Below, piece after piece: positions 47,901-59,399 of a stretch of DNA of 64,000 nt. The notes beneath the pieces are model-generated. The model saw nothing but the letters and a program-made list of their open reading frames with translations. It was not told where the DNA came from and did not search any database. The position numbers and the translations under genes were made by a program. The number at the start of each line of letters is the position of its first letter. Positions within the stretch are counted from its first letter, which is position 1. This DNA comes from Musa acuminata AAA Group. Lineage: Eukaryota; Streptophyta; Magnoliopsida; Zingiberales; Musaceae. The stretch is taken from NCBI RefSeq assembly GCF_036884655.1, contig NC_088335.1, positions 39,251,001 to 39,315,000 of the forward strand, given 5' to 3'.

Positions 47901-48425
47901 CTGGAAATATTAAATCATAACATCCTTGTTTACAAATTTATTTTTCAGTTTTTAGCTTCTGGATATTCCAGAACCTCCAGTAAATAGAGTATTCTGAGGC
48001 ATTGGCCAATGATTATTTTCCCCTCTTTTGTCGCCTTTATTATTTCGAATGGAAATTTTCTGTTGCTTGAAGTGTGCATTCATATTTTTAACTCTGTAGT
48101 CAGAGCTACAACAGTTATTTTAACAGCTCACTACTAGAGAGCTTCAACTTATCAGTAGAGAACATAAGTTCCTTTGCCATTTGCATGTTCAGTTTAGATC
48201 CTGAAGAATGTTCTTATATTACCGAACATTGAAAACAGGCCATTTTATGCTCTCTATATGGGGAAAAAGAAGTGATTGTGGAAAACTTGTCTTCGTGTGA
48301 TTTTTTCTGTTTCTAATCCTATGCTATCTATTCAATCCTGGTTTGTGTTGCAGGATCTAAATGAGACAGAGAATCAAGTGGAACCACCAAAGTCTGCCGC
48401 AGAATCAAGTGACAAAAAAGACTAA
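44925..48425 (+). CDS. Small DUF4512/C18orf32-like (UPF0729) protein, 81 aa, 4 exons
   Basis: Four exons join in phase: 44925-44927 (ATG only), 45047-45124, 46450-46542 and 48354-48425. All acceptors are CAG and the donors are GTGAGG, GTGAGT and GTACGT. The protein starts [20 protein letters not shown], a hydrophobic, cysteine-bearing N-terminus. It continues with [20 protein letters not shown] and ends in a charged tail, SSDKKD. Plant proteins of this pattern belong to the small UPF0729 group that includes animal C18orf32, an ER and lipid-droplet-associated protein. The shared MVC start and KKD end support this. Its function in plants is not known to me. No single open frame covers it, so it is easily missed. 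Confidence 0.85.
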
Positions 48426-48532
48426 AGTTGCAGTAAACTGACTTTTCTCGACACGGTGCCAATTTTAAAGCTGTAGAAACATATTTATCTGCAATTTGTT
48501 GTTCCAACTGATTCACGTTACCAACTAGCTGA

Positions 48533-48538
48533 AATAAA
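48533..48538 (+). terminator. Candidate polyadenylation signal of the small-protein gene
   Basis: AATAAA about 110 bp after the stop codon. Confidence 0.45.
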
Positions 48539-48539
48539 T

Positions 48540-50160
48540 CTGTGGACTTGTTCTGAAACATCTTTTGAATGTGATGAAGACATGATGTAAATTGTCTTCA
48601 GGAGAACAACTTATGTTACTCGGTAGAACAGTAATATCATTCATGATGTAAATATCAACTAAAACGGAGGTGGACAAGAAATGAACCCTTGTGGGTCTCT
48701 AGGAGTGCACCGAAGCTCAACTTGGTCTGTGACTTGTGATGTTGTGGTTTCTGTTAACACTTGGAAACATATACATGTATCTAATTCTTGCATAAAGATT
48801 CTGAAACTGAATCTGACATGAAAAAAATCTATTTGCTTAGTTAGATCTTTCTTTTTCTATTTTGTTGTTGTGGGGAATCTCCATAACAAGTCTCCTTTTT
48901 ATTAATTTGAACTCTACTGAATTAAGTACCCATAGGTTGAGAGACTATTTTCATAGTTGGAGGTCCTCTGTCTTCCTTTCATCATATTTTGGTTAAGATT
49001 AGCCAGAAGCTAATCTCCTGGCACAGAACACTGCAGGATATGTTACCTAGAGAATCTTCAGCCAGCCAGCGCTCAAAAATTGTTCGTTTACAAAAACAAA
49101 AAACAAAAAAATAAAAGGTCAACTTCTCAGATTAAAGTTGATTTTTTATGTTCTACCTGAAGTTAAAAAGATTATTCATCAAAAGGGTGGTGGTATTTCT
49201 GTTGAAAAAATAAAACTATGTCACATTAAATTGTTTGGTTAACTTCAAAATATCTAAAGCTCTATGAAACCCTGCTCGTCTTATCGAACCAGTTTATCAC
49301 TTTCGATGCATCAGATTGCACCAATAAGATCTGAAGGTGTTTCTCCGTGGCACGTTTTAAAGCAAAGCTTGATGTTGCTGTCATAACCTACATAACATAA
49401 CCTTTGAATTCAGCAATGAATCTTCTTGATCTTGGCGTAGGAGTTAAAATGTTGTTGGTGCAGGTTATTAATACCAATTTCCATTTTCTGAATGAAATCA
49501 GCACCACCTCAAAGTTTCAATAGAATAATCCATCATTAGCTCTTTGTTTAATCAATCAACATGAATGATTGAAACCTCCCACATTTATTGTATTTTATTT
49601 CCATTTGGTATTCGACCAAATGTACAGACTCAGACCCACCAAAACATTGATTGACAATTCGATTCAAACAGCTCCTCTTTTTGCTTCCCCTTCTTCCACT
49701 AAAGCAACATGAAATGAAGATGCACCACAGAATGGATAGGAACTTTCTGCTTGCCATGGATGCTGTTTTTGTATTAGCATTCCATCCTTTATTCCTCCTC
49801 CCATGTGAACCAGCAAACATTTTTCATCTTCTAGGAAGAAACAGCAGGAGAGTGGGTGATGGCAGCAATCATCTGCAGTGAAATGCAAGGCTGGTCCACA
49901 GGTACCTGCATAGAGAAGATCACAGTTTGTTCTGAGAGGAAAAAGAAAGGCATCATCTGTCCTTGTAGTATGTTGTTGAAGCTGTGTTCATCTTCAGCAA
50001 CTGTGTTAAAAAAAAAAAAAACTAATCATTCTAGTGCTGAACTCATCACTGCACGACTCCTAAGAACAATAATGAAACTTGGTAGCCGGGGGACCATGGC
50101 TTGTTGAAAGATTACCAGAAGTGACCAAGAAGAACAGGCCATGGCCATGCAGGAGAGAGG
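48540..50160. other. Intergenic region between the convergent genes
   Basis: I found no supported gene. Small frames around 49550-49890 and 49856-50107 have no recognisable domain. An A-run lies near 50008-50020. Confidence 0.5.
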
Positions 50161-50163
50161 AGG

Positions 50164-50570
50164 CAGACAGCAGAGAGCAGCACCACAAGAAGATTTTTGG
50201 ACTCTTTCTCTTGGGAGAAATGGGACTTGATGAGTTACAAATGCATGCAAATCAAGTGTTGTGAAACAAGTGCATGCAGTGAAATTACCAATCGCTAGTG
50301 TACATAGTACTGTCACTTGCTTTATTTGGTCAACAAATTATAATATGTTACGAGTAGATTTCTTCTCTTGGTCAATCCAAAGGTACATGCAGAGTGCAGG
50401 GAGCACTATAAGAAGATTTTGGACTCTCTTTCTTGGGAGACATGAGACTTCATGAGTTATAAATGCATGGAAATAAGTGCATGCTGTGGAAATACCAGTC
50501 AGCAGCGTACACAGGATTGTCACCTGCTTTCTTTGGCCAAGAAATTATAATCTGTTTTGAAAGTATATGT
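50164..50570. repeat. Imperfect tandem duplication, about 180-bp unit
   Basis: Copy one (about 50164-50350) and copy two (about 50390-50565) share, in order: GCAGAG..AGCAC, AAGAAGATTTT, GGACTCT, CTTGGGAGA, GAGTTA.AAATGCATG, AAGTGCATGC and AATTATAAT.TGTT. The spacing between copies is about 220 bp. Minus-strand frames in both copies give similar short peptides (LPR.RVQ), but nothing suggests a protein. I could not match any plant microRNA known to me. Confidence 0.65.
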
Positions 50571-50663
50571 TTTCTGTGTGGAGTGTAAACAATTGGAATG
50601 CTCTGAATCCTAATGTCCATGTGGAGTATATTCAATAAAATAATTGCACAACTGTTGTTCTAA

Positions 50664-51230
50664 TCAAGATTCATTTTTCTTGTTTAAGATGTATGACAGT
50701 GTTGGTTGCCTTAGCGCTACTACAACACCATATGAAACAAAAAGAACACTTACAAAATGTCCAGCTCCAAGGATCCAATAGAAATGCAAGTTCTGATAAG
50801 ACTTGAGGAAACCCTTGGTTATCTGTTCCCCACCATGGCAATATAAAGGCTTTCTATCCATGCTGTTGAATTGCTTTAGCCCCTTCCATCTGCAAAGGAT
50901 TTGAAAGGTCATTCACTAAACTCAAGAACTGGACAAGGATTTGAAAGATAAGTCTAGAACAGGAAAGGTTAAAAGTGGTATATGATGCTCACTTCAGCTT
51001 CTGAACCCATGCCTCAGTGCCCTTGGTTGAACAAATCAGATCAACCTTCACATAGAATAAAGAACTCAGCATGAATCAGTTACAAGAAAAGATTCCTGCC
51101 TTTGTTAAGTAAATATTATTTTGACAAGAACTACAGATTATTTTTCATATCAAAAGGTGATGATGATAACAGTTGTTTACGCAGGGAAACACATTCCAGC
51201 AATCATAGCTAAAAGCTAACAAAAAAATCA

Positions 51231-51261
<31 letters not shown>

Positions 51262-54200
51262 TCACCTCAAATTCTTTGACATGTGAAGTGACTGTGGGTG
51301 TACCATAAAACTAATGTCAAACTGACTTGAGCCTAATAATTGACACCTCTCTTCCTCTAGAAATTCCATGCGTGGGAATCCAGATTGAGATATTAGTAAA
51401 TTCATAATCAGATTCCACAACGGATCATCTTCATAGCACCGACATGTTGTGCAACTGGACAAAAAACCATTGCCATGTTCTCTCCTAAGATCAACTCATT
51501 AATTTCAATACATAAAATCCAGTTTGTGGCCCACTGGAATTATTGTTGCTCCAGTATTACTGCAGGGTCAAAACCTTTTGCCAACTTTGCAGAAGGTCTA
51601 ATCTGACAACAATCTTGGCAGAAGGAGGATCAGAGCATTTAGAGAACAACACTCATCGATGAACTAAAAAACATTGTCTTTCTTCTATCATATCCCAGTT
51701 CATATTCTGTCTCTCTCAGAAAAACTGCAACACAAGTGCATCTCTTCCCGCTAATGTCACTGACGATCGATCCATAAGCAATTACTGAAACAGCACCTTT
51801 TACCAGTTTCCATAAATGTGTCTACAGTTTTTAAGAGTCCTAGCTTCAGATCTTATCATGAAGCAAGTACCTTGAGATGTTGTAGATAGATATCCTCGGA
51901 AACTTTCCTTCAATACAGAAACTGGGGCCAACAGAGGTTGTCTTCCACCTTATCCTTCTATTCTATGTTGTTTATATCACATTGTCTAATTTGCTAAATC
52001 TTGTGTTGCTTGCTCTAATTTGCATCTACTGTTCATCCTCGACTCACCACATCTTGAATTCAGCTTACTAGGAAAAAAAAGGCTCGAGTTAAATATATTG
52101 TTGGCACTACCTAATACAGCATTTTATCTAGTAATAAATGAGTGGTTTTTGAAGTTGGAACATTCCAAGCTTCTTAACCTTCAGCAAAAGCAGGTCATAT
52201 ATGTTCTTATTCAGGTTGGAATCATCAGATATAGTGGCAGAACAACTCCAAGAAAAAAATGACAAGCAAAAGCACCTCAATCTACTGCCAATATGGTCAC
52301 CATCCAATAATTGGAGGATCAAATGGCTACCAGTATCTTAAAAGGTAAATGTTTGAATTGGTTTCTTCTGTGGGTCACCGAAGGGGTAACAAGTAACAAG
52401 AAAATGGTGTGCAATTCTTACTTGTCCATTGTAGATGGTGACATTGATTCCCAGGGAAAGAAGCTCATCAACCTGCAAGAGTAAAAGTCGATTGCATTGG
52501 ATATCATTTCCCTAATGTACTTGCTAAGGTATTTAATTTTGGGTGGTGGTCTACCTCCTTGATTCTTGGCTTCATGAAATCATTCGAAAGAGAATCAAAC
52601 ACGAGACCGGACTGTCCTCCCCAGCTGCAAGATCAATATTTGGTCAATTAAGCCCGTGTTTGATCTAATGCCATGAATTTGATAGCTTGTGTTCTCGGAA
52701 TTGATCATAAAATTCGAACATACCTCACACTTCTTGGAATTATCTTCAGCTTTTCTCTGATGACACCATTCATGAAGCTTGAAGTATCAACAGCGGAGGT
52801 GGCAGCCTTGGAGCTCAGATATGTTGCATATGTCTCCATTGTCAGCTTCCTTGATTCCTGGACCTCCGTCTTCAACAGTGGATCACTCGCCGTATCCAAT
52901 AAGAAATTATAGAAATCCTGTAAATTGAATTTTCAGTACAAACTCATGAACAATCTGGAGTGGAATTAATTGAAATCAACTTGTTTCTGTGTTCTACACT
53001 TGGAAAGCAACTCACAACATCATTACTGGCAGAACTGATGAAGCCCTCCAGCTGTCTCCATGAGTTCGTCGCTTCAACATTTCGACCTTCCTTAATCTCT
53101 TGTCTGATCCTTTCAGCAATACTGAAATTTTGTAACATTGCGAATCAGATCAGAGCACATCATGTAGGCAAACTAATCGATCGCTCCTTAAATTCAAAGA
53201 AGAGTACACGTTTGATTTCTCTGCATCTTTAACGTCAAGCCTTGAGACATCTCGAAGCAGAGGTCCCCAGGAGAACTGCATCACAAAATCATAGGAAAGA
53301 GGAATCATAATTTGGTCTAGAAATGGAATTATATCTTCTTAAGACAGCAAGAATCCATGAAGGCTTACCACATAATCTTCTGGTGACATCCAGCTATCAG
53401 CCAAAGCAACACCTGCTCACATACATCAAGCCACAGGAAATTGTATTCTTCCGTGATCTCAACCAGTGTAAGATGTGATATAGAGAAGAGACTACCTCCA
53501 AGCTTGAGCTTCAATTCGCCGGCTTTAATGGCTTTGTGGATCGACAAGCCGACGGTCGCCGCAAACTTCCCTCCATAAGACTCTGCCACGATGAAGAGTG
53601 GGCTCTTCTGCCATGACTTGTTCTGGCCGTAGAGCTTCTTGAGAAGGGTAGTCAAGTCGACTGCTGCCTCCACATCGGTCTTCACGAGGAGGCTCTCGTC
53701 CTCCACATAGCTGAATCCTGTTCCTACCGGATTGTCCTGCGTTTTCCATGCAGCAGAAGGAAGAAGATGAAGCCACAACAGCAATGAGAACAAGTCGGAG
53801 ATCGGGTAGAGGACTCACGACAAACAGAAGGTCTGCCTTGTGCAGCCATGTCGAATTCCGAGGCTTCAAACCCGTGTCCAATGGCCCGATCTCTTGGAAA
53901 TTGCCAATCGCCACACCAGAGCCTCCCTTTCGCCATGGAAAGCCACAGCCATAGATCAGAATTCAGGTACTTAAGAGTCGCTTACAACAGTTGCGTTGAA
54001 GGAGACTTACAGGTCCACCCTGCAACCACAGCACTGTCGGCCACGGAGTGGAGCCACCGTCGACTCTTTGCGGGCTCCGGTAGTGCCACCAGAACATGCG
54101 CGCCTCTGCAGTAGAATTCAGCGCTCAACAGTGATCAAACGCAGAGAACGCAAGCAAATGGAGGATGAGGAAATTACTCGGTCGGACTTCGACGTAACCC

Positions 54201-54313
54201 CAATTCTCAGATCCATCGGCAGTGCCAGCGGCGATGGCGAGCTCGAAAGAGAGAAGAGAACAGCACAGGAGAAGCAGCAGTTGAGTAGAAACAGCAGAGG
54301 AAGACTTCGCCAT
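50664..54313 (-). CDS. Serine carboxypeptidase-like protein, SCPL51 type, 12 exons
   Basis: Minus-strand exons: 54313-54178, 54105-54011, 53926-53819, 53736-53496, 53412-53369, 53275-53208, 53121-53016, 52917-52724, 52624-52555, 52472-52422, 51045-50993 and 50889 to the stop at 50664, all GT..AG and in phase (about 463 residues). SCPLs are S10 alpha/beta hydrolases that act as carboxypeptidases or acyltransferases in vacuole or apoplast. After a signal peptide (MAKSSSAVSTQLLLLLCCSL) come WGYVEVRPK, LWLQGGPGGSG, NPVGTGFSYVE, VAESYGGK (Ser166), NGQVDLIC (Asp373) and ILGAGHF (His433), so the catalytic triad is complete. The order and spacing match Arabidopsis SCPL51. After GAGHFV the expected VDQP-type tail is missing: the frame runs through a GTAAGT site and ends in an unrelated tail. 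A second ATG lies three bases upstream. Confidence 0.92.
51231..51258. repeat. AG dinucleotide microsatellite
   Basis: About 14 AG units in the longest (tenth) intron of the carboxypeptidase-like gene. Confidence 0.95.
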
Positions 54314-54445
54314 CATAAAGAAGAAAAGTGTTAATGAGTCGATGAGATCCACCAAACCAACAACTACGTAGAGAGCAACGAAGAAGGTATCGAGAACTCC
54401 TATAGCTACAAGGAAGCTGATGAAACCACAGAAGACAACCACAAC

Positions 54446-54550
<105 letters not shown>

Positions 54551-54559
54551 TTATATTTA

Positions 54560-55984
54560 TTGCAGCTTTGGATTTATTTTTGATGTAGTTTTTAATGAAA
54601 AGAAAAGTTTCTTATATACATACAATTCATGGTTTGATTATGATTGAGTTGGAATACTGCCATAAAAGTGGGAGTTGGACATTGTTATTGGAAGAATATT
54701 TAATAGGGAAAAGTAAAAATTATGCAGAACATTGTCAATTCTGATTTAGGAGTTAATAACAACCAAACATGGAATGAATATGAATTGGTACATTCCAATT
54801 GCATTCATTTAGTTCATCAACTAAATGTATGGAGGAATTTGAGCATTCCAAGTCCAATTTAACAAATCTTAAAGTTGATTCTCCTTCCTATTTCAACTAT
54901 GAACCAATTTGTTGTTAAAATTGGAAATAAATTGACAAAATAAAATGACCAAATTGCCCCACTGCATTCCTTGTTGTGTGTTTGGATTAAGAAAACTAAC
55001 ATAATTAATTATTTCAAAATATCTTTCACTAATAATAAGGCTTTTTATTTGAATTATATTATACTCGTAATATTTTATATTATTTTAATATCCATTATAT
55101 CTCATAATTATACGTTACTTTATTGTTTTATGTTAGAAAGAAACTGGAAATCACATTTGATTGATGAGGAAAAGGAAGGAATGGTGATGAGACTCTCGTA
55201 ATCCAACTATTAATAGCAGAAATTAATAATTTTCATTGTAATTCCTTCTCCGCTTTCCACGTTAGAAAAAGGCCAATTCATGCGTTAAAATCCTAACAAA
55301 TCAATTCATGGATCGGTATATGACTGCAAACGTATGCTTGTCACTTCAACTTATTTTCTTCATTTGCATATATCAATACTTACAAGTAAGAGTCGAGAAT
55401 GATTTAGATAACACAAACGTGACCAAGAGGCAAACATAATAAATCATATATTACCTCTACCACTTGCCAAATTGTGCAGAGAGAATTGGTGTGTGAGTGC
55501 CATGACAACCCTGTGGCCAAATCACTAATCTATTATCCACATAGATGACCCTCTTGGCCATAAGAATCATGATTAGTTGTTTTTTTATTTATAAGCCAAC
55601 CATCATCAAGAGTACTTAACTCATCATCATCACATTCCCAATACAGGATTCTTGGCAAATAATTCTTTGGATTATTGGTAACTCTGTAGTTGTCGACCTT
55701 ACAATTAACGACTAACAAGCACAAATGTTTATAATCCTGGAGTTGGATCAGAAAAATCAAACATAAACAGTGAATCACTTAAAAGATCCACGAATACATC
55801 ATCGGTAACATACCATAACATATTTCATCAAAAAGGACAGACTAAACAAAAACACCACTTGATAAGGTACAAATTGTCGATTCTGGAAACTCTGCAACTA
55901 CACACAAAATGTTCAACTATAAGAGAAAACAAATTGACTTTACTACTAACGAAAAGAAGACCTGAATGCATGGCATTAAATATA
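54560..55984. other. AT-rich intergenic region
   Basis: I see no gene or transposon that I can support. Confidence 0.55.
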
Positions 55985-56757
55985 CTAGATTTTATATAAC
56001 TTCTCAAGCATAAACAACAACTCATATATAACATTTCTACCGCTCAGAAGAGTGCAGCAGTTCAGCATGCCAGCTTTCTCACTCGGAGCTGGACTGCCTC
56101 CATGCCACAGTTCGCTTAGTTCATTTCTTGCCCAAGAATGGAAAACAAGAGGCCCCAAAGTAGATGGTATCTGCAGTCACATTACAAGACTCTGAAGCCA
56201 TTTCTTTCACAGGCTTTCTTGATACAAAAATAAAAAGCATTTAATTGATATACGCCCAAGATGATATGCTAAATACTAGGATTGTGGTGAACCATATGGT
56301 TGTCATTAGTACTTTCATATGGCTGTTTGGATGCACATTATGAAATAGAGAGTAACTGAATTACAAATGGTCAAGGGAAAGGAATAATAGCACAAGTATC
56401 GGAATATCACTGCGATTAACAAAATGTGTGCCCTTGTTGAGGGAGAGAATTGTCTATAGTCCAGATTTATGGGATTGCAATAGTTGTTTGTGATAACATT
56501 GAACAGAGAAAAATTATAGCAACGCTGACTAAATACAGCATGTGGTTAGAAGTTACCAAGTAAAGAAGAGCAGGCTGGGGGGATTGAGTTAAAACTCCAG
56601 CAGCTAAAGCAGTGATCAGTCCAACCACATACCCAAATAGCGCATACCATATGTATTTGTGCTACTTTGATGAGGATAATTCTGACATACATGCCATGTC
56701 TCTACTCTTTCTGTGATCGAAACATAGTGCCAAAGCTAGAAGCATACCTGGAACAGC
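55985..56757 (-). pseudogene. 3' remnant of a signal peptide peptidase-like (SPPL) gene
   Basis: Two minus-strand exons are readable: 56757-56557 (acceptor CAG, donor GTAACT, 67 codons) and 56170-55985. The first reads VPGMLLALALCFDHRKSRDM, then HKYIWYALFGYVVGLITALA, and ends in SPQPALLYL with the PAL motif of SPP-type intramembrane aspartyl proteases. The second starts IPSTLGPLVFHSW. This is the C-terminal part of plant SPPL1-like proteins. A TAG at 56662-56664 interrupts exon one. The upstream exons that should carry the YD and GLGD catalytic aspartates are not found up to 58557. It therefore looks like a fragment or dead gene. Confidence 0.8.
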
Positions 56758-58557
56758 CTGTAGGATTAAGAAAACTGTGAGTAGAAATATAATTAATCAG
56801 ATTTCATGGTCATATTATTTCTACTAAATATACAAAATATGCATTCAACTTTAGGAGAACCAGAAATAGACATGAACTAAGATATTATTACCAAAACATG
56901 AATAAAGTATAATATCGACCAAAATTCACTCTTGTTCTAGGATAAAAAATTCAAGTGCATAGATAGACAAAATGTGGCTACAAAGGACGTTTAATAGGTC
57001 AAGAGAACAATGAATTATCATGAGATGGACACACGCTTTTTCCAGCGATGCGAACAATGGCCACTTTTCTCTTACAAGATGAACACATGTTTCCTGATGT
57101 AACTCATAAATACCTTTACCCTCTACCTATCCATCTCCATTTCCAATTCATTTGGCCGCATTAATGTGTGCTATTGAAAAAAAGCACAAAACATTTTAGT
57201 ATCTAAGAGAAGTTCCACAATGCAATGCTTGTTGCTTTGACCTTCTAATTAGATGCTAGAGAGGACACAGTCACAAATCAAAGAAAAATAAGGTTCCTGC
57301 AATAACCGTGTATTCGAAGTTTCTCAAAAGGCCTGTATTGCTCACAAACGACTAACAGCATGATCTTTTCTGGCATCGAAAGAAGCTTGAATCATAAATG
57401 TATTTCAGAAATGATAATTTTTCCAGGATTTCACCAGAAGAGGTTCAATGTTAAGACAATCAAGAGATCGGATGTGCAGCAGAATATAATCATGTGTTCG
57501 TAGATGATAGCAGCAATAACGCTCATGTTAAAAATTCCCTAGAAGATAATGTTCAGATACAAAAAAAAAAGCAAACCTCTCTAGAATGAGGAAATAAAAA
57601 ATGTCAGACTTCAAGAACTGAAACAAATGTTTAAAATCCTAAATAGCTTTCAAAAGTATGTCCTACACTGGTAGACTGAATCAAGCACAACTAAGAACCT
57701 TGAATCTTGAAATCTATAAATATTATGTCCAAGCATTGATGGGATTGATCACTGATGTGGCACAACATTCAATCAGATATTACCTGTGACAAGCACGCTA
57801 AAAGAAAAAAGATATTGCTCCATGCTCTGCTATATGGAGACATGCTTGTGTACTGTCATTACCTTACCAGCATGGCAGCCACAATTATGTAAGCAAGGCA
57901 TGGCATCATCATCATCATTTGATTTACATAGTAAGCATTACAAAGTAGATAATCACAAATATACATGAGACACATCCGAATTAATAATCAGACAGGATGG
58001 TATTCTATGACATCATTATTTTTACAGAACTTCGACACTATAACTTTAATTTATTCAACAATTGCTGCTTTTTGCTCAATATAAAACTCTTTTCGTGCGA
58101 CAAACTCCATTTCAATAAAAGTCAATTTTTATCATGAATGTTTTATTATAATTAGCAGCCAATAAATACTATAGTTAAATAATTTTGGAACTTTGTCTAC
58201 CATTATTCCGGTCTATCAACATTGCCATCTTTCTGCTTAGAAACCACAATCAGATATCTTGTTGATGATAGTTCATTATGCCAAATAAAAATTGAACTTC
58301 TGGAAGATACATGACAAATTTAAATAGTCATCATGGTCCATGATGCCAAATGCATCTTTCAACATTAAAACCAGATACTCAGAAAGCTACCCTCTTTTAA
58401 GCTAGTTTTGAAAGGCATATTGCACATCAACTTCCAAGGGCATATTCTAGTAGTTATAGGCATGTTCTAGTAGTGACTCATGATCTAGAAGTTATAGTGT
58501 AGTTCCTACACCTAACTCAATCATGGGTGACATGGTGGAGTGAGGTAGTTACCACTA
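56758..58557. other. Intergenic region
   Basis: No coding exon could be recognised on either strand. I looked specifically for upstream SPPL exons on the minus strand and found none. Confidence 0.5.
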
Positions 58558-59338
58558 TGTCACAAACGGTCGTCGCGCACCCACAACAACTCCGTTCAAC
58601 GAATCGTTCGTCGCTCTCATCTACATGTACAACTGCTTGGCAGCATGTTTTAGCTTGGTTTTAAGTCCTTTTGCTTATAAAAATGTAAGTTCGAACAAGT
58701 TGCAGCGCTATAGTGCGACTGCTCACCGAACCGAGCAAAACAGCCCCAAAACAACTCCGTTTTCGCGTGCCATGGGCTGTTTTCTACAGCCCGCAGCTGC
58801 ACGCGAAATGTCAGCCATCTCAGCACCCTGGAACCACCCGGGTGGCACCATGGGGGATGGGGCTTCGGTATAGTGTCGGGCGTTGAACAATCTTTTGCAA
58901 GTTCACACGTTACCTTGACGGAAACTTGTTGTCGCGCCCAGCACCCGGTGAGCAGCTGTTTGTGGACTTGCAGCTGTTCGTTCAACCCTCTAAAGTCCTT
59001 GTTTTCCTCCTCTCTCTCTTTTCTCTTGTGTACGCAAGGTGCTCGCTGAATTGCTTGTAAAGCTACCCTTTTTCGCGAGACATCGAAACTTGTCTGTCGC
59101 TCGTTCTTCGAACTAATCAACTTTCTCTTTTACAGATCCTTCGGGACCTGCAAGAGGTTGTAAGTGGGCTGATCTTTGTGGACACAAATCGCAAAGGCAA
59201 AGCGCGACTTAGGCAACGCAAGATAAGTTCGCGTCTTTGCCGCAAGGGTGCCTCGCGACTTAGGCAACACAAGCTAAGTTTACGTCTTTGCCGCAAGGGT
59301 GCCTCACGACTTAGGCAATTCCAGCTAAGTCCGTGACA
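58558..59338 (+). repeat. 5' LTR of the gypsy element (781 bp)
   Basis: It begins TGTCAC and ends GTGACA, a perfect 6-bp inverted terminal repeat. It is followed after three bases by the primer-binding site. The start is inferred from these termini, since the 3' LTR is out of view. The five bases before it, CACTA (58553-58557), would be the target duplicate. A 51-bp tandem repeat lies near its end. Confidence 0.75.
59202..59333. repeat. 51-bp tandem repeat in the gypsy LTR, about 2.6 copies
   Basis: GACTTAGGCAA recurs at 59206, 59257 and 59308, each followed by a CTAAGTT..GCGTCTTTGCCGCAAGG-like part. It would fall in the R/U5 region at the start of the transcript. Confidence 0.85.
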
Positions 59339-59341
59339 TTG

Positions 59342-59353
59342 TGGTATCAGAGC
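59342..59353 (+). other. Primer-binding site of the gypsy element (tRNA-iMet)
   Basis: TGGTATCAGAGC, complementary to the 3' end of initiator tRNA, lies three bases after the LTR end. Confidence 0.85.
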
Positions 59354-59399
59354 GGGCAAGCACTTCGAGCGAGCAGCGAAGGAACTTCGCAACTTTGCC

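Noticed and set aside
50164..50570. Possible microRNA precursor
   Set aside because: I compared it by eye with the mature sequences of conserved plant microRNAs I remember (156, 160, 166, 168, 171, 395, 399, 528) and found no match; no long hairpin arm was evident.
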